Source of the DNA: an uncultured Eubacteriales bacterium
Lineage (GTDB): Bacteria > Bacillota > Clostridia > Peptostreptococcales > Anaerovoracaceae
NCBI GenBank assembly: GCA_902765035.1
Contig: CACWYF010000020.1
Coordinates: 1 to 10,975, forward strand
Direction: 5' to 3'
DNA length: 10,975 bases
This document shows positions 5,761 through 10,975 of the stretch, one piece after another. Position 1 is the stretch's first letter. Each line of letters begins with the position of its first letter. Below the pieces are notes generated by a model. That model was given only the letters and a program-made list of their open reading frames with translations, did no database searches and had not been told where the DNA came from. The position numbers were made by a program, and so were the translations under genes.

Positions 5761-6285
5761 ATGGGAATCGGAAAACTGTTCTCAGGTCTGAATAAGGACA
5801 AGAAATACATAGCAATGAGTTCTGACGAGCTGATGCGTCTCGGGAATATCGAGCTGCGGGACGCGGTCTCGGCGCGGATGATGAAGGAAGCGGGGCGCCG
5901 TGAAGTGCCGCAGTGCCTCGAACTCTTCAAGGGGGCAAAACGCATTTTCTATATCGTCTCCCTGTATGAGGCGGAGGTCAGCACGGATGGGCTGTGCAGG
6001 TTCCTGGTAGGACCTGGCAGATCAGCCGCGCCGTACATCCTCGATGCGCTGAAAGAGATCCACGCTTCAAGACATGCCGAGCTGCTGAAGAAATTCACAT
6101 CCACAAACGGCATCGACCTTAACGACCTCAGCGCCCTTGCCATAGACAACTCATGGGATTATGAAGAGCGGAAGAAAATGTATCCGTTCGACGACTTCCT
6201 GAAGCAGTTCGAGAAGCTCTACGAAAAGGAGCCACTTGACCTGAGACTCATGCAGTACGCCAGGAATCACATACAGGAATTCTGA
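5761..6285 (+). CDS. DMP19/DUF4375 family protein
   Basis: The 174-residue product carries the DMP19-like (DUF4375) core: IFYIVSLYEAEVSTDGLCRFL, then PYILDALKEIHASRHAELLKKF, matching the family's pattern of an aromatic strand with ExEV.xGG, then AL..IgA...a.Ll. The family fold is helical. Some members have been described as DNA-mimic or protein-binding domains, but most have no known role. Pro-Gly replaces the more common NssG turn. I chose the ATG at 5761 because GGAG (5749-5752) is eight bases upstream. The GTG at 5752 overlaps that site and is unlikely. It has its own promoter and a palindromic operator, and ends at a REP-like terminator. It stands alone between two inverted REP copies. 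Confidence 0.75.
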   Translation: MGIGKLFSGLNKDKKYIAMSSDELMRLGNIELRDAVSARMMKEAGRREVPQCLELFKGAKRIFYIVSLYEAEVSTDGLCRFLVGPGRSAAPYILDALKEIHASRHAELLKKFTSTNGIDLNDLSALAIDNSWDYEERKKMYPFDDFLKQFEKLYEKEPLDLRLMQYARNHIQEF

Positions 6286-6296
6286 TGACAAAAGAA

Positions 6297-6334
6297 GATG
6301 ACAACGAGGGCCGTCCCCATTGTCATCTTTTTCT
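6297..6334. terminator. REP-like palindrome, copy 2, acting as a bidirectional terminator
   Basis: GATGACAA (6297-6304) pairs with TTGTCATC (6320-6327), with an inner GGG/CCC pairing, and TTTTTCTT follows on the plus strand. On the minus strand the stem is followed by TTCTTTT. It lies between the convergent DMP19 and flavodoxin genes and can end both transcripts. The 27-bp core (6299-6325) is the inverse of the copy at 5515-5541. Confidence 0.7.
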
Positions 6335-6356
6335 TATGCGCCTTATTAACTATAAA

Positions 6357-6779
6357 CTATGCAAGTGCTGCTCCGAGCGCTTCGCAGGCTGCAACAGCCT
6401 CATCATCAGGGGCCTCGTTAGCCATTACCGGATCAGCTGCGAGCGCAACGCCTGACATTCTGGCATCGTCAGCCCAGCTGTTCATCCATTCACCGCCGCC
6501 CCAGCCGTAAGAGCCGAAGAGACCAACCTTCTTGCCGCCGAGCTTGCCCTTGACATCGTCCCACATTGGCTGGAACTCGTCCTCTTCAAGGACCTCAGCA
6601 CCCATTGCCGGGCATCCGAAAGCGATTCCGTCGAATCCTGCAACATCAGCCGGACCGAACTCAGCCGAAGTGAGCTTGCTTACCTCAGCTCCTGCCTTCT
6701 TAGCACCTTCAACAACAGCGTCAGCCATAGCCTCAGTGTTACCTGTAGCTGACCAGTATACTACTGCTACTTTATTCAT
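6357..6779 (-). CDS. Short-chain flavodoxin
   Basis: The 140-residue product is a typical short flavodoxin. The FMN phosphate loop is YWSATGNTEAMADAV (8-22). The isoalloxazine-binding loops are FGCPAMGAEVLEEDEF (about 53-68) and FGSYGWGGGEWMNSW (about 87-101). It carries low-potential electrons in the cytoplasm and often replaces ferredoxin when iron is scarce. It is very acidic and Ala-rich, as usual. The ATG at 6779 follows AAGGAAAA on the minus strand. It lies downstream of the DUF3793 gene on the same strand across a 133-nt gap that holds a terminator-like hairpin, so it may have its own promoter or be read through. Confidence 0.95.
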   Translation of the reverse strand: MNKVAVVYWSATGNTEAMADAVVEGAKKAGAEVSKLTSAEFGPADVAGFDGIAFGCPAMGAEVLEEDEFQPMWDDVKGKLGGKKVGLFGSYGWGGGEWMNSWADDARMSGVALAADPVMANEAPDDEAVAACEALGAALA

Positions 6780-6795
6780 TTCATTTTTCCTTTCT

Positions 6796-6807
6796 TATAC
6801 ATGTATA
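6796..6807. promoter_or_regulatory. Perfect 12-bp palindrome before flavodoxin
   Basis: TATACATGTATA lies 16 bases upstream of the flavodoxin start, next to its ribosome binding site. It contains -10-like sequence, but a transcript starting from it would leave almost no room for the ribosome site, so an operator or chance palindrome is more likely. Confidence 0.3.
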
Positions 6808-6816
6808 TTTGGCTGC

Positions 6817-6849
6817 AAAACCGGGCCGCCCGTCATTGCGGCACCCCGG
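6817..6849 (-). terminator. Probable intrinsic terminator after the DUF3793 gene
   Basis: On the minus strand CCGG and GCCGC (6846-6849, 6838-6842) pair with GCGGC and CCGG (6825-6829, 6821-6824) around a short loop, followed by TTTT (6817-6820). It lies between DUF3793 and flavodoxin and would at least partly separate them. Confidence 0.55.
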
Positions 6850-6912
6850 GTGATGCCTTATTCGTAAGATGCACAGCAGTCGGGCAAAACGCCGGCCGCA
6901 CCTGTGCACCTG

Positions 6913-7578
6913 CTAACCTGCAACTGTGAGCTGGAAGATATCGCGTCTTCCGCTTCTCCACAGGTCACTGTAAACGCTGAAACACTTCCTGTACTTCTCA
7001 AACATCCTGATCGAAGCGGCTTTGTCCCCGTACACCTTCCACAGCCCCGTGTACTTGGAGTTGCGGCCGTTGTTCTCGATAAAACCCTTGACGTCCTGAA
7101 GAGGGTATCCGAGGAAGACGCCGATCTCGTGCGGGAACTTCATCCCGCAGTTTGGCTCGCTTTTACAGCATGCTCTGTCGCCATCCGCCTCAGATCCTGC
7201 GCCTGCACTTTCTCTTGTATTCGACATAGCGATCCGGCTCCTGAGGTGTTCGAGGCAGCTTGTTATAGAGCACTCGGCCGTGCTGCATCCGTCGCAGCAG
7301 CTGCAGCTCTCATAGCCGTACGCGCCGAGGAAAGCCTGAACTTCCGGGTCCTTCAGGGTGCGTGCCAGGGATGTGCTGCGGTACACATAGATGAGAGCCG
7401 TCGTCTCAGTCCTGCGCAGAATGCACATTGTGATCCCGAGTTCGCTGAAACCCGCATTCCACCTGTCAACGATGTCTTCGATGCATGCACCCTCAGGGCA
7501 CTTGCAGTTGAATAGGCTGCCGGATTTGAGCGAAGCCAGAGTCGGCGCGCAGCAGTCTATAAGATAGTTCTCAAGCAT
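6913..7578 (-). CDS. DUF3793 family protein, unusually Cys-rich
   Basis: The 221-residue product matches DUF3793 of anaerobic Firmicutes: an N-terminal IDCCAPTLASLKSGSLFNC (7-25), and the hallmark FPHEIGVFLGYPLQDVKGFIENNG (148-171) followed by Y.G.WKVYGD. The function is not established. It carries 16 Cys, clustered in CSCCDGC (92-98), AEC...SC (101-108) and RACC...NC (136-144), suggesting metal or redox chemistry. The low-complexity stretch ESAGAGSEADGD (123-134) interrupts the region before FPHEIG. I chose the ATG at 7578 because GGAG lies seven bases before it and homology begins there. The in-frame ATG at 7632 has no such support. It is divergent from the hydrolase gene, with a strong promoter and an operator-like palindrome. 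Flavodoxin lies downstream. Confidence 0.85.
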   Translation of the reverse strand: MLENYLIDCCAPTLASLKSGSLFNCKCPEGACIEDIVDRWNAGFSELGITMCILRRTETTALIYVYRSTSLARTLKDPEVQAFLGAYGYESCSCCDGCSTAECSITSCLEHLRSRIAMSNTRESAGAGSEADGDRACCKSEPNCGMKFPHEIGVFLGYPLQDVKGFIENNGRNSKYTGLWKVYGDKAASIRMFEKYRKCFSVYSDLWRSGRRDIFQLTVAG

Positions 7579-7654
7579 GTGTTTTCTCCGATTTACGCTC
7601 CCGCAATCTGCAGAAGATGGGGAGCTTTTCACTTTAATTTCTTTGCTGATATTA

Positions 7655-7676
7655 TTGGTTAGTTACCTCTAACCAA
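7655..7676. promoter_or_regulatory. Operator-like palindrome, GTTAG-N6-CTAAC type (copy at DUF3793)
   Basis: TTGGTTAG (7655-7662) and CTAACCAA (7669-7676) are perfect 8-bp inverted arms six bases apart. It starts just downstream of the minus-strand -10 and so covers about +1 to +20 of the DUF3793 transcript. Confidence 0.65.
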
Positions 7677-7681
7677 GACTT

Positions 7682-7710
7682 AAGATAATTCACCGAAAGG
7701 GGAAAGTCAA
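7682..7710 (-). promoter_or_regulatory. Promoter of the DUF3793 gene
   Basis: On the minus strand TTGACT (7705-7710), a 17-bp spacer and TATCTT (7682-7687). The predicted start is near 7675, leaving a leader of about 97 nt. Confidence 0.65.
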
Positions 7711-7727
7711 TAGGAATTGCGAAAAAA

Positions 7728-7743
7728 GTTAGTTATAACTAAT
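7728..7743. promoter_or_regulatory. Operator-like palindrome midway between divergent promoters
   Basis: TTAGTTATAACTAA (7729-7742) is a perfect 14-bp palindrome. It also reads as GTTAG-N6-CTAAT (7728-7743), the same layout as its two neighbours. It lies about 19 bp upstream of both -35 regions, with its centre about 70 bp from each neighbouring copy. Confidence 0.6.
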
Positions 7744-7760
7744 TATTTTCGCTCAGCTAC

Positions 7761-7789
7761 TTTTCCCGCACAGAAAAGGGTGTTAGAAT
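7761..7789 (+). promoter_or_regulatory. Extended -10 promoter of the hydrolase gene
   Basis: TGT-TAGAAT (7781-7789) is an extended -10, with a weak TTTTCC (7761-7766) 17 bp upstream. The predicted start is near 7796, leaving a leader of about 108 nt. Confidence 0.5.
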
Positions 7790-7793
7790 CTGA

Positions 7794-7815
7794 TTGGTTA
7801 AGCAGCCTTAACTAA
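7794..7815. promoter_or_regulatory. Operator-like palindrome, GTTAA-N6-TTAAC type (copy at hydrolase)
   Basis: TTGGTTAA (7794-7801) and TTAACTAA (7808-7815) are near-perfect inverted arms six bases apart. It begins four bases after the plus-strand -10, mirroring the position of the copy at the DUF3793 promoter. Confidence 0.6.
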
Positions 7816-7903
7816 ATAAGGGAATCGCTTTCACGGCACTCATAACCGATGCCATGGAAAAGACGATAAATGAGAAGATGATAAATCAAACAAGGAAAAG
7901 AAT

Positions 7904-8767
7904 ATGAAAATAAATGAATTCGGAACTGAAAACGAGAAGAGCATGCTGCTCATAGCGACAGCTGCACTCGAACCGGACTGGGCATTCATGCCGGCGATCG
8001 AGCTGCTCGCCCGCGACTATCACGTATATGCAGCCGTCGCAGACGGGCACTCAGCAGGCGGCTCTTATGCAGGCAGTTCGCTGGCTGGCGGATCCGCAGC
8101 AAGCAGCACTTCGACAGGTGCATCCGTCAGGAGTTTTACTTCAGTAGAAAGAACGGCAGCAGACATAGACTTCACTCTCGGCAGGAGAGGGGTGACTCAC
8201 CTCGATGCAGCTTATGGTCTGTCGATGGGCGGCGCCATACTGCTGAGATTCCTGACGACCTCAGGCATCAAAGTGGACAAAGCCGTAATAGACGGCGGCA
8301 TCACACCTTACCCGTATCCCGCGTGGATCTGCCGCCTGATATCCCTGAAAGATTTTGCTCTGGCCTGGCCGATGACAAGGAGCAGAAAACTCCTCGAGAA
8401 GGTCGCGCCGCCCGAAAAGTACACACCCGCGGGCCACGACCCGGCGGCCGAGTACGATGCCCTCATGGATTTTTACCGGAAGACCTACAAAGCCCGCTCG
8501 ATCTACAACGACTTCTGGTCCGCCAACAATTATGAACTGCCGCATCACGCACCCGCTCTGGATACAGAGATCACCTACTGGTACGCCGAGAAGGAGGCCA
8601 AAGCCCGCAAGGAGGACATGGATTTCCTGAAAGGCTACCTCAGCAATGTCACTTTCGTAGAGATTCCCGGATACGAGCACGGAGAGCTCGTCATGGTGTA
8701 CCCGGACGACTTCTACCGCATTTTCACTGCAACTATAGGCAGCTTCACCTCAGCACAAAATGCATAA
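7904..8767 (+). CDS. Alpha/beta hydrolase
   Basis: The 287-residue product has the nucleophile elbow GLSMGG (105-110) with S107, and the likely catalytic histidine H259 in GYEHGELVM. An acidic residue for the triad is expected after WYAEKE (226-231), but the exact one is unclear. DGG (130-132) follows the strand after the elbow helix. A Gly/Ser/Ala/Thr-rich stretch (about 50-78) is inserted between the early strand VYAAVADGHS and the helix before the elbow, where relatives have a short loop. There is no signal peptide, so it is cytoplasmic. The substrate cannot be told. AAGGAA (7892-7897) precedes the ATG. It is divergent from DUF3793 and shares the operator cluster, and ends at a strong bidirectional terminator. 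Confidence 0.85.
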   Translation: MKINEFGTENEKSMLLIATAALEPDWAFMPAIELLARDYHVYAAVADGHSAGGSYAGSSLAGGSAASSTSTGASVRSFTSVERTAADIDFTLGRRGVTHLDAAYGLSMGGAILLRFLTTSGIKVDKAVIDGGITPYPYPAWICRLISLKDFALAWPMTRSRKLLEKVAPPEKYTPAGHDPAAEYDALMDFYRKTYKARSIYNDFWSANNYELPHHAPALDTEITYWYAEKEAKARKEDMDFLKGYLSNVTFVEIPGYEHGELVMVYPDDFYRIFTATIGSFTSAQNA

Positions 8768-8771
8768 CACT

Positions 8772-8824
8772 AAAAAACACCCGCTGCAGTTCATTTTCAG
8801 TGAACTTGCAGCGGGCGTTTTTAT
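8772..8824. terminator. Bidirectional intrinsic terminator
   Basis: CACCCGCTGCA and GTTCA (8778-8793) pair with TGAAC and TGCAGCGGGCG (8801-8817) with one G-T pair and a single bulge. An A-run lies upstream and a T-run downstream. It separates the convergent hydrolase and PDZ protein genes and should work both ways. Confidence 0.9.
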
Positions 8825-8849
8825 CTAATCTGATGCATATCTCATGGAC

Positions 8850-10076
8850 CTACTCTAAAGTTGTTGTGATCTTCTGCTGCTTGCCATTACGCTCAATGAC
8901 TACTGTAACTTTGTCGCCGGCTTTGTGCTCCTGAACTTCCTCGATTAGCTCATTGCTGTTGTCGATGTCATCCCCGTCGAACTCGACGATTTTGTCACCT
9001 TCCTGGAAACCGGCCTTCTTGGCATTGCTGCCGGTGACCTGCGAGATGTATACGCCGTTATTGTCTCTGATGACTATGCCGATAGATACATTGGAGGAAT
9101 TCTGCTGACTCTGCTGTCCGTTGTTCGACTGGCTGTTCTGGTCGCCGTTCTGCTGATTTCCCGGAGCCGAGCTGCCCCAGTCATCATCCCAGTCGTCATC
9201 CCAGTAATCACCGGAATCGCTGTCATCGCGGCCGTAGAAACCATTTCCGTTGCCATTGTCACTGTTCCAGTCCGGCGGAGTCATGCCCATGCCCGGGCCG
9301 CCGCCCATGTTGCCGGAGTTCTCCTCAAGCTCTTTCACGGACTTCTTCACTGCGGATATATCATCCTCAAGGTCATTTGCGAAAAGCGCCATGATGCCTG
9401 CTGCGATCAGGCCGTTGAGTACAAGCGCCAGGCCAAGTGCGCCTGCGAGGAACTTCCTGCTGACCGGCTTGTCGAAAAAGCCTTTCAGCTTGCTCTCCTT
9501 AGGCTCCTTAGCGGCTTTAGGCGCTTCAAATTCCACGGTCTTCGAATCGTCGCCGTATCCGGTAACAGGAACTATCGGTGTGATAGCGGTGGAAGCAGCC
9601 GGACCTTCAGCTCTTGCAGCAGCATACTCAGCCGCAAGCTTTTCTTCCTCTGGTGATACATGTCTCTGACCGGCATCAACCGGATCCATGACAAGAGTGA
9701 AGTCGGTAACTTCCTTAGGCTCCGATGCTACAGGCTCTGCGTCCTTTGTAGCTTCATCGGATACTTCTCCCGGTGCAGCTTCTTCCACAGGTTCTACATC
9801 CTCAGTGACCTCAGCTGCATCTTCGATGATCTCAGCCGGCTCCAGGACTACAGTATCCTTAGTAACCTCGGCTGCCTCGGCAGCTTTCTCTTCGATCACC
9901 TCAGCAGCCTTGTCCTCAACTACTTCAGCAGCCTTCTCTTCGATCACTTCGATCGCCTCTGTCTCAACAACTTCAGGCTCAGCTGCCTGATTCTGTATCT
10001 TTTGCTCCTCGATCTCCTTGACCACAGGAGCATTTTTCTTCTTTGAATTCTTCTTAGTGTTCTTCTTGTTCGCCAT
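8850..10076 (-). CDS. Membrane-anchored acidic PDZ-domain protein
   Basis: The 408-residue product has four parts. Residues 1-20 are Lys/Asn-rich. Residues 21-200 are a long acidic, Ala/Glu/Val-rich cytoplasmic part with near-repeats KAAEVVED/KAAEVIEE (48-68). One membrane helix (about 209-232, FLAGALGLALVLNGLIAAGIMALF) is followed by a short coiled-coil-like stretch (233-253). An outer linker has DYWDDDWDDDW (290-300) and many Gln, Asn and Ser, ending in a PDZ domain (about 327-408) with SIGIVI, VTGSNAKKAGFQEGDKIVEFDGDDI and VVIERNG. The layout resembles HtrA/DegP-type proteins without the protease domain: no trypsin-like motif is present. It is probably a surface scaffold that binds C-termini of exported proteins. 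The ATG at 10076 follows AAAGGAGG nine bases upstream. The gene is single and ends at the shared terminator. Confidence 0.85.
   Translation of the reverse strand: MANKKNTKKNSKKKNAPVVKEIEEQKIQNQAAEPEVVETEAIEVIEEKAAEVVEDKAAEVIEEKAAEAAEVTKDTVVLEPAEIIEDAAEVTEDVEPVEEAAPGEVSDEATKDAEPVASEPKEVTDFTLVMDPVDAGQRHVSPEEEKLAAEYAAARAEGPAASTAITPIVPVTGYGDDSKTVEFEAPKAAKEPKESKLKGFFDKPVSRKFLAGALGLALVLNGLIAAGIMALFANDLEDDISAVKKSVKELEENSGNMGGGPGMGMTPPDWNSDNGNGNGFYGRDDSDSGDYWDDDWDDDWGSSAPGNQQNGDQNSQSNNGQQSQQNSSNVSIGIVIRDNNGVYISQVTGSNAKKAGFQEGDKIVEFDGDDIDNSNELIEEVQEHKAGDKVTVVIERNGKQQKITTTLE
9876..9956 (-). repeat. 24-bp tandem coding repeat
   Basis: Inside the acidic part of the PDZ protein, an eight-residue unit of the form KAAEV(V/I)E(D/E) occurs about three times in a row (protein residues 41-67), with corresponding near-repeats in DNA. 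Such repeats can change copy number by slippage. Confidence 0.55.
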
Positions 10077-10250
10077 AGTACAGTGCCTCCTTTCAATTGC
10101 CTTGTATATTGCAACTGAATTATCCCAATATCACCTTAAACTAACTTTAAAATAAGTGGTGCTGGCGGTATAACACTTAAGTTTTCAAGAAGGCAGGGCG
10201 GCATAGATAGTAGTGATGACTCAGACATCATTGCAGCGATTGAATAACGA
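10077..10250. other. Intergenic region upstream of the PDZ gene
   Basis: The region holds the AAAGGAGG site of the PDZ gene and, on the plus strand, a weak promoter-like pair TTTAAA (10146-10151) and TATAAC (10169-10174) 17 bp apart that leads into no clear gene. I see no open frame with a ribosome site here. Confidence 0.35.
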
Positions 10251-10519
10251 GGAGCACTTTTTTGATTTTGTGTACATTTCAAATAAAAAACTCAAAAAAA
10301 TGTACACACTCTCATTTGTGAAATGTGGATTTGCTCCTGGAAATAGTTCTTTATGACTCTTTGTCTTATGTTCTTCTACACGTGTCTGCGAATTACGGAC
10401 AACGCGAGAGTAGATGAGCTTTTTTTTAGAGAATTGGCGTACTCAATAAGAGTGAGTGGATATCTGTGTTCATTTTTGCAAAAATTTTTTTTAAAATGTA
10501 CATTGCTTCTAAAAAGTCC
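10251..10519. repeat. 269-bp module with composite inverted ends (module A)
   Basis: The left end (plus) is GGAG (10251) then TTTTTTGA, then an inverted repeat TGTGTACATTT (10269-10279) / AAATGTACACA (10298-10308) with an 18-nt gap. The right end is the same unit inverted: TGTGTTCATTT (10465-10475) / AAATGTACATT (10494-10504), again 18 nt apart, then CTAAAAAGTCC (10509-10519). The interior has no convincing gene. It pairs with module B. Confidence 0.6.
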
Positions 10520-10551
10520 TTTTCAAACTCATGATCATATGATGTACATGA

Positions 10552-10818
10552 GGAGTTTTTTGAATCTCAATACATTTTGAACAAAAATAAGCGAAAAATG
10601 TATAGTGGCAAAACGCGGTAATTCTAATCCTGATAGGGGAAATGCGAAATAGATTCTTCGAGGTTAATTAATGTGCAGATTCTCAGACATGTGTATTTGT
10701 TTCAAGCACAAAACCGGGCGGGTGTTCAGGAATAAATCAGTTGAAACATATGAAAGCAAAATTACTATACATTTATCGAAGAATTTTCATTGAAATGTAT
10801 AGTTTTTTCAAAAACTCC
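10552..10818. repeat. 267-bp module with composite inverted ends (module B)
   Basis: The left end (plus) is GGAGTTTTTTGA (10552-10563), then the inverted repeat ATACATTT (10570-10577) / AAATGTAT (10596-10603) with an 18-nt gap. The right end is the inverted unit ACTATACATTT (10764-10774) / AAATGTATAGT (10793-10803), 18 nt apart, then TCAAAAACTCC (10808-10818). Interior 10604-10763 shows no reliable coding frame and no clear similarity to the interior of module A. Confidence 0.6.
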
Positions 10819-10873
10819 TTTTTCATGATGCGCAGATTTTGCGCAGATAATACGAATACATTGCGTGCATACT

Positions 10874-10898
10874 CTACGGATCCCGTAGATGCTATAAT
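10874..10898 (+). promoter_or_regulatory. Extended -10 promoter with palindrome before the final gene
   Basis: TGC-TATAAT (10890-10898) is an extended -10 with no good -35. CTACGG (10874-10879) and CCGTAG (10883-10888) form a perfect inverted repeat, three bases apart, just upstream of it. The predicted start near 10905 gives a leader of about 24 nt to the ATG at 10929. Confidence 0.5.
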
Positions 10899-10928
10899 GA
10901 AGCAGATAGCAGAAAAAGGAGTAGGGAA

Positions 10929-10975
10929 ATGAGAAAGAGATCAGCAATATTACTTATATCCATCCTGTGCCTGAT
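10929..10975 (+). CDS. Start of an exported protein or lipoprotein gene (cut by window end)
   Basis: The visible residues MRKRSAILLISILCL form the start of a signal peptide: a basic N-terminus followed by a hydrophobic stretch. A strong AAGGAG (10916-10921) lies seven bases before the ATG, and an extended -10 promoter precedes it. The rest is outside the window, so the product cannot be named. It is the only plus-strand gene downstream of the AT-rich modules, so those could regulate it. Confidence 0.65.
   Translation, partial: MRKRSAILLISILCL

Noticed and set aside
6796..6807. TATACA as the flavodoxin -10
   Set aside because: A start from it would fall too close to the ribosome site, so a promoter call is not supported.
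6904..7515. 203-codon plus-strand frame
   Set aside because: It is antisense to the well-supported DUF3793 gene, with no homology or ribosome site.
7655..7815. Classical Fur or DtxR box
   Set aside because: The arms and six-base gap do not match the standard Fur or DtxR consensus well enough to name the regulator.
9250..9669. 139-codon plus-strand frame opposite the PDZ gene
   Set aside because: It is a by-product of the biased codons in the acidic minus-strand gene.
10353..10580. 75-codon plus-strand frame in the AT-rich region
   Set aside because: It has no ribosome site and runs through two copies of the composite repeat unit. Its composition looks like translated AT-rich DNA.
10251..10818. 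CRISPR-like array
   Set aside because: The repeated units alternate in orientation, are composite, and have unequal spacing of about 100 and 200 bp. There are no cas genes.
10741..10932. 63-codon plus-strand frame before the final gene
   Set aside because: It has no ribosome site, and it crosses a repeat unit, a promoter and the next gene's ribosome site.

Overview
The window looks like chromosomal DNA from an anaerobic Firmicute of class Clostridia. The evidence is strong AGGAGG-type ribosome binding sites, near-consensus housekeeping promoters, mixed moderate GC with AT-rich intergenic DNA, and families common in that class (DUF3793, DUF1653, a short flavodoxin, PDDEXK/DUF1016, stand-alone TnpB). 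I cannot place it more precisely from sequence alone. There are no rRNA or tRNA genes and no CRISPR array.

Layout. 1-1073: a DUF1016/PDDEXK nuclease gene whose N-terminus looks shortened. 1095-2531: a TnpB-only IS200/IS605-type element with a 5' hairpin, a promoter, a leader with an internal terminator, an intact tnpB, and a 3' omega-RNA region with end hairpin. 2612-3619: a small membrane protein built from a duplicated unit, then a DUF1653 protein behind a promoter overlapped by a 17-bp perfect inverted repeat. 3749-5512: a four-gene operon (YbaK/EbsC deacylase, DUF4870-like membrane protein, unknown protein, TlpA-like lipoprotein), closed by a terminator at 5566-5589. 5597-6285: a PDZ-like remnant and a DMP19/DUF4375 gene, bracketed by two inverted copies of a 27-bp REP-like palindrome. 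6357-7578 (minus): flavodoxin and a Cys-rich DUF3793 protein. 7904-8767 (plus): a divergent alpha/beta hydrolase. 8850-10076 (minus): a large acidic, membrane-anchored PDZ protein. 10077-10928: a long AT-rich intergenic region with no convincing gene, then the start of an exported protein gene at 10929.

Two regulatory patterns stand out. First, four copies of a palindrome with arms GTTAG-N6-CTAAC sit on promoters. One overlaps the -35/-10 region of the DMP19 gene. Three lie about 70 bp apart between DUF3793 and the hydrolase, two of them at the start points of the divergent promoters and one midway. This suggests one regulator controls DMP19, DUF3793 (with flavodoxin possibly by read-through) and the hydrolase. 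A metal or redox signal is plausible but inferred.

Second, the terminal AT-rich region holds four copies of a composite unit (a GGAGTTTTTTGA-like box, then about 19 bp on an inverted repeat NNNNTACATTT-N18-AAATGTANNNN) in alternating orientation. They define two modules of almost equal length (269 and 267 bp), each with inverted ends. I do not recognise this arrangement.
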